Assembly (NCBI RefSeq): GCF_052116585.1
Contig: NZ_JBQKKT010000008.1
Location: 68,801 to 132,800 of the forward strand
DNA length: 64,000 bases
From: Luteococcus sp052116585
Lineage (GTDB): Bacteria > Actinomycetota > Actinomycetes > Propionibacteriales > Propionibacteriaceae
Direction: 5' to 3'
Shown here: piece by piece, positions 42,210 to 50,962 of the stretch
How positions within the stretch are numbered: the stretch's first letter is position 1
How the letters are laid out: every line of letters begins with the position of its first letter
Made by a program: the position numbers and the translations under genes
The notes under the pieces: model-generated
What the model was told of the DNA's origin: nothing
Databases searched by the model: none
Seen by the model: the letters and a program-made list of their open reading frames with translations, nothing else

Positions 42210-42953
42210 ATGCTCATCCTCCTGCCACCCAGCGAGGGCAAGGCGACGGCACGTCGCGGCCGCCCAATGGACCTCGACGCGTTGGGCCTTGCCCAGCTGA
42301 ATCCGGCGCGGCACCAGGTACTCCAGGCCCTGGCAGCCGTGAGCGGACGTGAGGACGCGCTGCAGGTGCTGAAGGTGGGGGCCAGTCTGACCGAGGAGGT
42401 GGCGGCGAACACCCGGGTGATGACGGCGCCGGCCCTGCGCGCCCGCGACCTGTACACCGGCGTGCTGTACGACGCGCTGGACCTTCCCTCCCTCTCCTCG
42501 GCGGACTCGCGGCGTGCCACCCACCGGCTGCTGGTGGTCAGTGCTGCCCACGGTGCCCTGCGGCTCAATGATCGGGTGAGCCCCTACCGGTTGGCGATGG
42601 ACGTGGACCTGCCGGGTGTGGGCCCGCTGGCCCGGTTCTGGGCGCCCCTGCTGGCGCAGGCGCTGCCCGGTGAGGTCGGAGCCGGCATCGTCGTCGACTG
42701 CCGCTCTGCCAGTTATCGCAGCGCGTGGAAGCCGACCCCCGAGCTGGCCGAGCGTTGGGTGGTGGTGGATGTTCCCGGCGCCTCCCACTGGGCCAAGCAC
42801 ACCCGCGGACTGGTGGCCCGTCGTCTCTGCCAGACCGACGTGGTGAAGCGCCCCAGCCAGCTGCCCGAGGCGCTGGGCAGCGGCTTCGCCGTGGAGCTGG
42901 TCATGCCGGAACGCGCCGGACGTCCCTGGACGGCGCTGGTCACGGCCCGCTGA
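42210..42953 (+). CDS. yaaA: YaaA-family peroxide stress protein
   Basis: A 247-residue protein of the YaaA (UPF0246) family, which limits DNA damage during peroxide stress in E. coli by lowering free iron. MLILLPPSEGKATARRG is the conserved N-terminus, and the YTGVLYDALD, LLVVSAAHGALRLNDRVSPYRLAM and VVDCRSASY segments follow in order. The ATG at 42210 is preferred over 42201 because it begins at the conserved block and has GGTGAG 9 nt upstream. Confidence 0.9.
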   Translation: MLILLPPSEGKATARRGRPMDLDALGLAQLNPARHQVLQALAAVSGREDALQVLKVGASLTEEVAANTRVMTAPALRARDLYTGVLYDALDLPSLSSADSRRATHRLLVVSAAHGALRLNDRVSPYRLAMDVDLPGVGPLARFWAPLLAQALPGEVGAGIVVDCRSASYRSAWKPTPELAERWVVVDVPGASHWAKHTRGLVARRLCQTDVVKRPSQLPEALGSGFAVELVMPERAGRPWTALVTAR

Positions 42954-43002
42954 CCGGCTCGTGACAGCTGACCGGCTCGTGACACCTGACCGGCTCGTGA
43001 CA
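42950..43002. repeat. Three 18-bp-period tandem copies at the end of yaaA
   Basis: CTGACCGGCTCGTGACA is repeated exactly three times at an 18-bp period. The first copy contains the yaaA stop codon, so the array lies between the stop and the terminator. Confidence 0.9.
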
Positions 43003-43004
43003 AG

Positions 43005-43033
43005 GGCCGGCCGGGTGGGGAACCCGGCCGGCC
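43005..43033. terminator. Terminator after yaaA
   Basis: GGCCGGCCGGGT and its exact complement with a GGGGA loop, between convergent genes. Confidence 0.88.
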
Positions 43034-43087
43034 AACCGCGGCCGCGAAAGGGGAGAGGTGCATGCCGTGGTGTCTCGTGGCGAAGGC

Positions 43088-43834
43088 TCAGGCAGGCGTC
43101 TCGCTGGACGAGGCGCTGGGCTGCGTGTCCGTGGAGCCCTGATCCTGCTGGCCCTGGTTCTGCTGGCCCTTGCCCTGCTGGTTCCGGCCTCCCATGCCGC
43201 GATCGCCGCCGGTGCGCACGTCGACGGTCTTGAGATCCTTGCTGACCTCGACCATGACGGGGGAGCCGTCCTTGGTGCCCCTGACGTCGAAGGAACCGTC
43301 GGGATCCTTCTGGACGCTCTCCACGGTCACGGTCGAATCCTTGGCCTTGACGGCCTCGGTCACCTGGGTCGTCTCGGCATCGGTCGCATCGGTGTGCTCG
43401 TGCCCGCCGGGGCCACCCTTGCCGCCGCGTCCACCGCGGTCGCCGGGGGTGTGCTCGGTGACGGTCTTGAGGTCCTTGCTCACCTCATAGCCAGCACGGT
43501 CGCCGTCCTTGGTGCCCATCACGTGGTAGGCGCCCTGGTCATCCTTCATCACGCGCTCGACGGTGAAGTCGGCGTCCTTGGCGGTCACGGCCTCGCTGAC
43601 CTTCGTCAGCTCGTCGCCGGTCACCTCGGTGCCGCGCATCGGGCCGCCACCGCGCTCGCACCCCTCACGATCCGTGCCCTGGTCGGTGCCCTGGCTGCCG
43701 GTGCTGGCGCTGGGGGTGGGCGACGCGGTGGTGCTGTCGGCATTGGCGCTCAGGCCCAGCATGGCCCCACCGCCGATCACCAGGCCGGCGACCGCGGCGC
43801 TGGCGAGCCGGACGGCATTCTTCGTGTCAGTCAT
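43088..43834 (-). CDS. Exported protein with two PepSY-like repeats
   Basis: A 248-residue protein with an N-terminal hydrophobic segment (LASAAVAGLVIGGGAMLGLSA), a Ser/Thr/Gly-rich linker and two tandem ~55-residue domains. Repeat one runs DELTKVSEAVTAKDADFTVERV to VSKDLKTVTEHT; repeat two ETTQVTEAVKAKDSTVTVESV to VSKDLKTVDVRT. Both have the alpha-beta-beta pattern of small PepSY domains. Gly-rich and Gln-rich low-complexity stretches follow each. It is probably surface-located; the role is unknown. Confidence 0.8.
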   Translation of the reverse strand: MTDTKNAVRLASAAVAGLVIGGGAMLGLSANADSTTASPTPSASTGSQGTDQGTDREGCERGGGPMRGTEVTGDELTKVSEAVTAKDADFTVERVMKDDQGAYHVMGTKDGDRAGYEVSKDLKTVTEHTPGDRGGRGGKGGPGGHEHTDATDAETTQVTEAVKAKDSTVTVESVQKDPDGSFDVRGTKDGSPVMVEVSKDLKTVDVRTGGDRGMGGRNQQGKGQQNQGQQDQGSTDTQPSASSSETPA

Positions 43835-43954
43835 TGGTTCCTCCTGTTGTCTGCGGTGGGCTCTCCACCGGACACCAAGAACTCTGCTCGCGCAGTCTGG
43901 GGCATCGCTGTCGCGAACTTGTCAGGACCCTGTGAATCTCGCTTCGAGCCGGCC

Positions 43955-45382
43955 TCAACCGTGCGCCTGCTCCACCAGGGCAAAGCGCTGCGACGAGTCA
44001 CCGGCCCGGCGACGATACAGCGCCAGCGCCGCCAGCATCGCGCCAAAGCTGGTGCCTGCCGCCAGGCCAACCGCCACATAGGCGGAACCCAGCAGCAACC
44101 AGGTGGCACTCGTCGGATCCTCCTCCGTGATGGCGAAGACGCCGCGGTACAGCATCATGCCGGGCATCAGGGGAGCGACGGCCGTCGTGGTCAGCGCCAG
44201 CAGAGGCAGGTGCAGCCAGTGCACCAGGATGCGGGCAGTGAACCCCACCACCAGGGCCGCGATGCCCACCCTGGCCGGATGCGACGGGGTGATCCAGCCG
44301 GCCGCCAGGTAGGTGACCCACAGGAGCACCCCCAGCGCCGTGGTGGTGGCCAGGGCACGGGCGCGCATCATGAACCGCACCCCGAAGGCCAGCGCGACCA
44401 GACCGGAACAGACCAGCTGCGCCCAGACATTCGGGTTCTGACTGGCGCTCGGCTCCAGCTGTGCCGTCACCCCCAGACTGCGGCCCAGCCACAGCGTGGT
44501 GACCAGCCCCAGGACGATCCCGCCGGTGGTCACGAGCACCTCCACGGACCGCGCACCAGCGCCCAGGAAACTCCCGTCGATGGCGTCACCGGCGGCGGCC
44601 ACGGTGCCCATGCCCGCCAGCAGGGAGACCATCCCGGCGGCAATCACCAGCGACGGGTCCATCGGCGGCAGATTCCAGGGCGCCCAGTGCGGCAGCGCCA
44701 GCACCACCAGCGCCAGGGTGGTTGGGATCGCGGCACACACCGCCGTCGTGAAGAAGACCCCCAGCGTCCACTGCTCCAGCCGGCGTCGGGCCACGTCCAC
44801 CAGGATGGTGGAGCCCGCCGAGACCAGCAGGTCCATCGGGCTGCCACCCAGCAGCAAGCCGATTGCTGCGCCCAGGACGCCCGCCGCCAGCAGTCGGAAC
44901 CACCGCGGATGCTCGAAGGGGGCCGCGGCAATGTGGTTCAGCCGGGCTGTGGCCGTCTCAAGGTCAAGGCTGCCGCCCTGGACCTCCCGAACCAGACCCT
45001 CCACCCGTGCCAGACGGTCATAGTCGGTCTGGTCCGGCGCCACCGATCGGATGATCGTGATGGGCGTGGTCAGGGCAGCCGGCTCATAGCTGAGCAGGAT
45101 GCGTGAATAGGTGACGTCGAGGTGCACGGGCAAGCTGAAGGAGGAGGCCACTCGTCGCACCAGGGACTCCGTCCGGGCAGCGCTGGAGCCTGATGAGAGG
45201 GCCAGCTCTCCCACCCGCACCGCCAGCTCCGTGATGGCGCGGGCCCGGGGCGGGTTGACCTCGCCGTCATCCACGAGATCCAACTCCGAGGAGGCGGTCT
45301 CCAGGCGATTCGACACCGGCCCGGGACGGACCTCGTCGGTCCCGTCAGCCACGTCGACGCCTGACATTCGACCCGTCGCCAT
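43955..45382 (-). CDS. ThrE-type threonine/serine exporter family protein, copy B
   Basis: A 475-residue membrane protein. The cytoplasmic N-terminal domain (ARAITELAVRVGELALSSGSSAARTESLVRRVASSFSL to VTYSRILLSYEP) and about ten membrane helices containing GVLGAAIGLLLGGSP, AAGMVSLLAGMGTVAAAGDAIDGSFLGAGAR and VAPLMPGMMLYRG are the hallmarks of the ThrE family. Its start overlaps the end of the preceding paralogue by 38 nt; an in-frame ATG at 45367 would shorten the overlap. The two copies may act together or differ in substrate. Confidence 0.88.
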   Translation of the reverse strand: MATGRMSGVDVADGTDEVRPGPVSNRLETASSELDLVDDGEVNPPRARAITELAVRVGELALSSGSSAARTESLVRRVASSFSLPVHLDVTYSRILLSYEPAALTTPITIIRSVAPDQTDYDRLARVEGLVREVQGGSLDLETATARLNHIAAAPFEHPRWFRLLAAGVLGAAIGLLLGGSPMDLLVSAGSTILVDVARRRLEQWTLGVFFTTAVCAAIPTTLALVVLALPHWAPWNLPPMDPSLVIAAGMVSLLAGMGTVAAAGDAIDGSFLGAGARSVEVLVTTGGIVLGLVTTLWLGRSLGVTAQLEPSASQNPNVWAQLVCSGLVALAFGVRFMMRARALATTTALGVLLWVTYLAAGWITPSHPARVGIAALVVGFTARILVHWLHLPLLALTTTAVAPLMPGMMLYRGVFAITEEDPTSATWLLLGSAYVAVGLAAGTSFGAMLAALALYRRRAGDSSQRFALVEQAHG

Positions 45383-46793
45383 TGGCCCTGATCGGTCGCT
45401 GCACCGTTCCCTTGGTGGCCAGACGCAGGCCGGTATTGCTCAATGCCGAACCGAAGCTGGTGCCCACCGCCAGGCAGGCACCGGTCATGAGGCACTTCAG
45501 CAGCAGCGTCTGGGCGTCCTCACCAGGTGTGGGGATGCTGCCGGGAACCTCGGGGATGTCCGAGACCAGGGCAAAGATGCCGCGGTACAGCAGCAGGCCG
45601 GGCATCAGCGGGGCGATGCCGGTGCTGACCAGCGCCACCAAGGGGATGCGCAGCGGCGTGGTCACCAGGCGGGCCAGCAGTCCGATCATCAGGGCAGCCA
45701 GACCCGCACGGCCCGGGGCCGATGTGGTCAGGGCAGCTGCACCCATGTAGGCCAGCTGGGCCACCACCCCCATCGCCGTCGCAGCCAGGGCCGAACGCGG
45801 CCCCATGTTGCACAGGATCCCGAAGCTGGCGGCAATGACGCCGGCGGAGACCAGCTGCGCCAGGGGCGTTGCACTGAACCCGCCAATCGGAGCCAGATAG
45901 CTGGGCACGCCCAGCCACAGCCCCAGGGAGAGGGTGGCGACCAGCCCCAGCACGATGCCGGAGGTCAGCACGAAGACCTCCACGGCCCGGCTGCCAGCGC
46001 TCATGTAGTAGGCGTCGATGGCATCTCCGGCAGCGGTGACGATGCCCAGCCCGGCCAGGAGCGGCACCATGCCGGCGGCCACCACCAGACCAGGCGAAGC
46101 CATCTGCAGCCCGTCGGGCAGGTAGGCGCGGCCGTACATGACCAGGAGCCCCACCATTGCGGCCATCGCGGCGGCGCTGGCCTGAGTGAAGAAGGTGTTC
46201 ATCCCGCGCCGGTCCATGTTGCTGCGCACCAGCTCCACCAGGAAGGTGGTGATCATGGCGATGATGACATCGGACTGGTTGCCGCCCAGCAGCATCGCCA
46301 CCCCGCCACCCATCAGGGCCGCGGCGGCCTGCATCACCCAGCCGCGGTAGGTGCGCGGTTCGCGTCGGATGTTGTGCAGCCGCGTGTACATCACCTCGAT
46401 CTCCAGCTCTTCCCGGGTCATCGTCTGGATCAGGTTCTCCACCCGGGTCAGCTGGTCGTAGTCGATCGAGCCGGGCTTGACCATCCGCATCACGGTGATC
46501 GGATCGCTGGCGGACGACGGTTCATAGCTGATGGTGATGCGCGTGTAGGTGATGTCCACCTGGGCAGGCAGTCCGTAGAAACGGCAGATCGACAGCACCA
46601 GCCGGGTGGCGCGAGCCGCGGTGGCCCCCGACGACAGCATCATGGCCGCGGCCCGCATCGACAATGCGACGATGGCCCGAGCACGCGCAGCTTCCACGTC
46701 CAGCTCGTCGACGTGGGCCTCTTCACGTCGCTTGCTGCGGTAGGCCTGGGCCATCGAGCGCGAGGCCCGGGCCAGGCTGGTGCTTGCCGGCAT
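45345..46793 (-). CDS. ThrE-type threonine/serine exporter family protein, copy A
   Basis: A 482-residue paralogue of the following gene with the same domain order: N-terminal soluble domain (IVALSMRAAAMMLSSGATAARATRLVLSICRFYGL), then ten or so helices including AAALMGGGVAMLLGGNQSDV, AAGMVPLLAGLGIVTAAGDAIDAYYMSAGSRAVEV and GIAPLMPGLLLYRGIFA. The tail is basic. It is first in a two-gene unit; tandem ThrE duplication fits actinobacteria, where these export Thr and Ser. Confidence 0.88.
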   Translation of the reverse strand: MPASTSLARASRSMAQAYRSKRREEAHVDELDVEAARARAIVALSMRAAAMMLSSGATAARATRLVLSICRFYGLPAQVDITYTRITISYEPSSASDPITVMRMVKPGSIDYDQLTRVENLIQTMTREELEIEVMYTRLHNIRREPRTYRGWVMQAAAALMGGGVAMLLGGNQSDVIIAMITTFLVELVRSNMDRRGMNTFFTQASAAAMAAMVGLLVMYGRAYLPDGLQMASPGLVVAAGMVPLLAGLGIVTAAGDAIDAYYMSAGSRAVEVFVLTSGIVLGLVATLSLGLWLGVPSYLAPIGGFSATPLAQLVSAGVIAASFGILCNMGPRSALAATAMGVVAQLAYMGAAALTTSAPGRAGLAALMIGLLARLVTTPLRIPLVALVSTGIAPLMPGLLLYRGIFALVSDIPEVPGSIPTPGEDAQTLLLKCLMTGACLAVGTSFGSALSNTGLRLATKGTVQRPIRANGDGSNVRRRRG

Positions 46794-46861
46794 TGCTGTC
46801 CTGTCGTGCTGGGTCCAAGAGGCAGACCCATTGGTATCACGCAGGACCCGGTGACCGAAAT

Positions 46862-46894
46862 GCCCGGGGCAATGACTTTCGCCATGCCCCGGGC
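46862..46894 (-). terminator. Terminator after the GH3 gene
   Basis: GCCCGGGGCA pairs with its exact complement across a 13-nt loop, 39 nt after the GH3 stop codon. Confidence 0.75.
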
Positions 46895-46932
46895 GCTCGG
46901 TGGAAGACCTTGTCAGGTGCCCTTCAGCGAGG

Positions 46933-49083
46933 TCACCTGAGGGTCACCGTCTCCTCCAACGGCGTGTCATCGGCACTGGTTCCCACCAGGACCCGGACAT
47001 CGCCGCGAGCCAGCACGAAGTCGTGCTCCGCGTCGCTCCACACGCTGAAGGGATGGTTGGTGGCGGCCGGATCCACCAGCACCTCCACCTGCTGGGTCTG
47101 GCCCGGTTCCAGGTGCACCTTGGCAAAGCCCACCAGACGCTTGGGCGGCTGGCCCACGCCGGGCACGCCCAGGTAGACCTGCACCACCTCGGCGCCCGCC
47201 ACCGGGCCCGTGTTGGTCACCGTCGCGCGGACGGCCAGTGGAGCCGATCCGTCGAAGTCCGAGACTTCCAGCCCGTCGACGCTGAAGGTGGTGTAGCTCA
47301 ACCCGAAACCGAAGCCGAACAACGGCTCGATGCCCTGCGCCTGGTGCCAGCGGTAGCCCACCTCCAGCCGTTCGCTGTAGCGGATCGTGGGCCAGCCCTC
47401 ACCCTCGTCGACGCCGGGGTAGCGCTCAGGGTTGCTGGCGTAGATCGTGTCAGCCTCGCTGGCGGGGTAGGTGGTGGGCAGCTTGCCCGACGGGTTCACC
47501 ACGCCCCACAACAGGTCGGCCACCACGTGACCGTCTTCCGCGCCCTGGTTCCAGGCCTCCAGGACGGCGGTGGCGCGGTCCAGCCAGGGCATCAGCACCG
47601 GGCTGGAGTCCTTCAGCACCACGATCGTGCCGGGCTTGACCTCCAGCAGGGCCTCGACAATCCGGTCCTGCTCGTCGGGCAGGGAGAGGTTGGGGCGGTC
47701 GGCGCCCTCGGTGGCCACCAGACCCACCATGGCGATCACGGTGTCGGCCTCCTGGGCGGCGGCGACGGCTTCGGTCAGGTTCGACAGGTCGCGCGCCACG
47801 GTGAACTTCTCCACCGTGCTGCTGGAACCCAACGAGGCCAGCACATCGCGCATGCCATCCACAGGCGTGACGGTGTACAGGGGATCGACGTGGGAGGACC
47901 CTCCGCCGCCCTGGCAGGCATCATCCAGGTAGGCGCTCTGGCCCACCAGCAGAACCTTGCCGGCCTCCACGGGCAGCGGCAGGGCTTTGTCCTCGTTCTT
48001 GAGCAGCACGGCCGTCTGGGCGCCGATCCGACGGGAGGTGGCGCCGTGGGCTGCCGCGTCGATCTCCCCGGGAGCGTAGGGGCGCTCGAACTGCCCGAAG
48101 CGGAACATCTGGGTAAAGCGGCGCACCAGTGCGCGGTCGACGGTCTGGATCTCCAGCGACGTGTCGTTGAGCGCCGCCTTCACGTTGTCCTCGTTCAGCC
48201 ACTTGGCGTCGGGCATCTCGTGGTCCATGCCGGCGCCCAGACTGGCGGCGGCGCTGCGGCAGCTCCAGAAGTCGGACTGGACATAGCCGTCGAAGCCCCA
48301 CTCCTTGCGGAGCACCGTGTCCAGCGTGTACCGATTCTCCGTCGCGTAGGTGCCACGCACGCGGTTGTAGGCGCTCATGATGGCTGCGATCTCGCCGTCC
48401 TTGACCAGCATCTCGAAGGGCAGCAGGTAGAGCTCCCGCAGCGTCTGCTCGTCCACCTCCACATTGGTGCGGAAACGCTCGAGCTCCTGGTCATTGACCA
48501 CATAGTGCTTGCCCATGGCAATGACGTCGTGGGCCTGGATGGCCCGGGTCACCTCGACGCCCATCACCCCGGACAGGTACGGGTCCTCACTGAAGTACTC
48601 GAAGTTGCGGCCGGCGATGCCGGTGCGGTGCAGGCAAACTCCCGGGCCCTCCAGCACGTGCTGGCCGAGCGTCGCGGTCTCGGATCCGATGATGTCGCCA
48701 TAGGCGCGGGCCAGTTCGGGATCGAAGCCAGCAGCCAGCGCGATGGTCATGGGCAGGCTGGTGGCCTTGGGGGAGGGCGTCCCGTCGCCCATTCCGACAC
48801 CCACCGGACCATTGGTGATGCGGAAACGAGGGATCCCCAGCTCGTCGATGGCGGCCACGTGGCGTTCGACCCGGATCTGGGCGGCCAGCTGCTCCATCTC
48901 CTCGGCCGTCGTGGCCTGGGTGGCCATGCCATAGATGTCGATCGTCTCCATGGCGCCGTGCAACTGGGCGATCTTCTGCTCCAGGGTCATGGCGGAAACC
49001 AGTGCCTTGGCCCGTTCGCGTGGGCTCAGGGAGGTGTTCTGCCAGGGGCGCTCGGTTGGGGTGGGCGGAGTGCTCTCGCTCAT
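46933..49083 (-). CDS. Intracellular GH3 family glycosidase (beta-glucosidase-like)
   Basis: A 716-residue enzyme with the standard GH3 order: (beta/alpha) domain with GRNFEYFSEDPYLSG and KHYVVNDQE, nucleophile Asp271 in GYVQSDFWS, then the second domain (LLKNEDKALPLP, VVVLKDSSPVLMPW) and a C-terminal fibronectin-III-like domain (VRATVTNTGPVAGAEVVQVY). No signal peptide, so it acts on imported oligosaccharides or glycosides. GGAG lies 7 nt before the ATG. A 30-bp minisatellite and two CCACGCGTGG palindromes lie upstream and may affect expression. Confidence 0.93.
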   Translation of the reverse strand: MSESTPPTPTERPWQNTSLSPRERAKALVSAMTLEQKIAQLHGAMETIDIYGMATQATTAEEMEQLAAQIRVERHVAAIDELGIPRFRITNGPVGVGMGDGTPSPKATSLPMTIALAAGFDPELARAYGDIIGSETATLGQHVLEGPGVCLHRTGIAGRNFEYFSEDPYLSGVMGVEVTRAIQAHDVIAMGKHYVVNDQELERFRTNVEVDEQTLRELYLLPFEMLVKDGEIAAIMSAYNRVRGTYATENRYTLDTVLRKEWGFDGYVQSDFWSCRSAAASLGAGMDHEMPDAKWLNEDNVKAALNDTSLEIQTVDRALVRRFTQMFRFGQFERPYAPGEIDAAAHGATSRRIGAQTAVLLKNEDKALPLPVEAGKVLLVGQSAYLDDACQGGGGSSHVDPLYTVTPVDGMRDVLASLGSSSTVEKFTVARDLSNLTEAVAAAQEADTVIAMVGLVATEGADRPNLSLPDEQDRIVEALLEVKPGTIVVLKDSSPVLMPWLDRATAVLEAWNQGAEDGHVVADLLWGVVNPSGKLPTTYPASEADTIYASNPERYPGVDEGEGWPTIRYSERLEVGYRWHQAQGIEPLFGFGFGLSYTTFSVDGLEVSDFDGSAPLAVRATVTNTGPVAGAEVVQVYLGVPGVGQPPKRLVGFAKVHLEPGQTQQVEVLVDPAATNHPFSVWSDAEHDFVLARGDVRVLVGTSADDTPLEETVTLR

Positions 49084-49213
49084 CTGTGCTCCATTGCTCG
49101 ACGACGGCACCAGCGGGCGATCGGCGGTTCCGCGACGCTGGCTGGGCGATGTTTCTCCACCCTAGGGATGGCCCGGGGCCGGGGCCAGTGGTTGCTCAGG
49201 GTTGCTGCGAGCT

Positions 49214-49316
49214 CGCGTGGGTTTTGGGCGGGGGTCGTGGTGGCGCGTGGGTTTGGGCGAGGGGTCGTGGCGGCGCGTGGGTTTGGGCGAGGGGTCGTGG
49301 CGGCGCGTGGGTTTGG
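49214..49316. repeat. 30-bp minisatellite, 3.4 copies
   Basis: Units start at 49214, 49244, 49274 and 49304 (CGCGTGGGTTTGGGCGAGGG and flanking GTCGTGGCGG). The middle copies are nearly identical; the first is slightly diverged and the last partial. Confidence 0.9.
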
Positions 49317-49356
49317 TGCGTGCGCGTGTGTTGTACCCGTCGCGGGGTGCGTGAAC

Positions 49357-49385
49357 CCACGCGTGGTGCCTGAATCCACGCGTGG
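49357..49385. promoter_or_regulatory. Two copies of the palindrome CCACGCGTGG
   Basis: CCACGCGTGG at 49357-49366 and 49376-49385, 19 bp apart, between the permease stop and the GH3 gene. They may be operator sites for a sugar-responsive regulator; this is inference from symmetry and place only. Confidence 0.35.
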
Positions 49386-49390
49386 TGGGG

Positions 49391-50821
49391 TCAGCGAGTC
49401 TGCTGGCGTCGGCCCTTCACCAGGTAGGCAACCCCCAGTAGTGCGATCCAGATCGGGCCCACCACCAGCGCGGGGCGGTAGCTGGGGATGAATCCCATCA
49501 GCACCACCACGGCACCCAGGCAGGCCAGCACCAGGTAGTTCGAGAAGGGGTGCCACGGCATCCGGAAGGCCAGCTGGTCAGCCTGGGTCCCAATGCGACG
49601 TCGAAACTTCAGCTGGGTGATGACGATCATGGTCCAGTTGAGGATGCCCGCCATCAGCGCCACCGAGATGACGTAGAGGAAGACCTTGCCGGGGAAGAGG
49701 TAGTTCAACAGCACGGCCGTCGCCGTCACGCAGGAGCTGGCCAGCACCCCCAGCCACGGGCTGCCGGCCCGGTTCAGTCGCGTGAAGAGGCGGGGAGCAT
49801 TGCCCTGCTGGGCCAGCGAATAGAGCATTCGGCCATTGGAGTAGAGGCCCGAGTTGTAGGCGCTGACGGCCGCGGTGAGCACGACGACGTTGAGGATCGT
49901 CGCGGCCGAGTCGATGCCCAGGCGGGAGAAGATCGAGACGAAGGGTGACTCATTGCCGTCCAGCTCATTCCACGGGAAGATCGCCAGCATCACGAAGATG
50001 GCGCCCACGTAGAAGAGCAGGATCCGGTACACCACCTGGTTGATGGCCCGCGGGATGGAGCGACGGGGATCATCCGCCTCACCAGCGGTGATGCCAATCA
50101 ACTCGACGCCGCCGAAGCTGAACAGCACCACCACCATGCTCATCGCCAGGCCCCAGGCGCCCGTGGGGAGGAAGCCGCCGTGGCTCCACAGGTTGCTGAT
50201 GCCGGTGGCATCGCCGCCATTGCCCCAGCCGAACAGGATGATGGCCAGCCCCAGCGCGATCATCGCCACGATCGCCGCAACCTTCACCAGGGCGAACCAG
50301 AACTCGAACTCCCCGAAGGCCTTGACGCTGACCAGGTTCACCAGGGTGACCAGCACCAGGAAGGCGGCGCTGGAGACCCATAGCGGCACCGACGGGAACC
50401 AGAAGTTGACATAGGTGCCCACCACCACCAGCTCTGCCATCGAGACGGCGATGTAGTTGAACCAGTAGTTCCAGCCGGAGAAGAAGCCGGCGAAGGGGCC
50501 CCAGTTGCGGTAGGCGTAGTGGCTGAAGGCGCCGGAGACCGGTTCGTCCACGCTCATCTCGCCCAGCGCCCGCATGATCAGGAAGATGATGCCGCCACCC
50601 AGCAGGTAGGCGACCAGGATGGCCGGCCCCGCCATCGAGATGGCCGAACTCGACCCGTAGAAGAGTCCGGTTCCGATGGCGCCGCCCAGGGCGATCAGCT
50701 GGATGTGGCGGTTCTTCAAGGAGCGCTGCAGTTCGCCGACGTGTGGATCGGGCCCGCCGGTCTCATGTTGGGGCTGGTTTTCGCCCAGAGGCAGCGGGCC
50801 AGACGGGTGTGCGGCGGTCAT
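49391..50821 (-). CDS. APC-family amino-acid permease
   Basis: A 476-residue transporter with 12 predicted helices. The N-terminal ELQRSLKNRHIQLIALGGAIGTGLFYGSSSAI is the signature of the AroP/LysP/GabP branch of the APC family, and SGAFSHYAYRNWGPFAGFFSGWNYW follows in helix 3. FGGVELIGITAGEADDPRRSIPRAINQV is also conserved. The substrate is an amino acid that cannot be defined by eye. Its transcript may start 1-2 nt from the ATG (TACACT box 8 nt upstream). Confidence 0.92.
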   Translation of the reverse strand: MTAAHPSGPLPLGENQPQHETGGPDPHVGELQRSLKNRHIQLIALGGAIGTGLFYGSSSAISMAGPAILVAYLLGGGIIFLIMRALGEMSVDEPVSGAFSHYAYRNWGPFAGFFSGWNYWFNYIAVSMAELVVVGTYVNFWFPSVPLWVSSAAFLVLVTLVNLVSVKAFGEFEFWFALVKVAAIVAMIALGLAIILFGWGNGGDATGISNLWSHGGFLPTGAWGLAMSMVVVLFSFGGVELIGITAGEADDPRRSIPRAINQVVYRILLFYVGAIFVMLAIFPWNELDGNESPFVSIFSRLGIDSAATILNVVVLTAAVSAYNSGLYSNGRMLYSLAQQGNAPRLFTRLNRAGSPWLGVLASSCVTATAVLLNYLFPGKVFLYVISVALMAGILNWTMIVITQLKFRRRIGTQADQLAFRMPWHPFSNYLVLACLGAVVVLMGFIPSYRPALVVGPIWIALLGVAYLVKGRRQQTR

Positions 50822-50829
50822 GGGCGACG

Positions 50830-50835
50830 AGTGTA
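50830..50835 (-). promoter_or_regulatory. -10 box TACACT of the permease gene
   Basis: TACACT on the minus strand is 8 nt from the ATG at 50821, so any 5' leader is at most one or two bases. Confidence 0.5.
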
Positions 50836-50889
50836 GACCGCTGATGGCGGTGCCCCGTGGTGGGGCATTGCCGCTGGAATGGTGGGTCA

Positions 50890-50944
50890 GTTGTCCTGGT
50901 CCGTTTTCCGCTCGTCTGGCGAAGCAAACTCGGACCAGGACAAC
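50890..50944. repeat. Dispersed palindromic element, copy 2
   Basis: GTTGTCCTGGTCCG and its exact complement enclose a 27-nt centre containing CGCTCGTCT. In opposite orientation this matches copy 1 at 33506-33574: arms GTCCTGGTCCG/CGGACCAGGAC and a similar core. Confidence 0.75.
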
Positions 50945-50962
50945 CGTCCATCCATGCTGGTC

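Larger units (their letters stand above)
49084..49390. other. 307-bp region upstream of the GH3 gene
   Basis: Contains the GH3 promoter region, the 30-bp minisatellite (49214-49316) and two CCACGCGTGG palindromes. No gene is supported. Confidence 0.5.

Noticed and set aside
49080..49556. Protein with repeated TPRPNPRAAT upstream of the GH3 gene
   Set aside because: Explained by translation of a 30-bp minisatellite; overlaps the real permease and GH3 starts.
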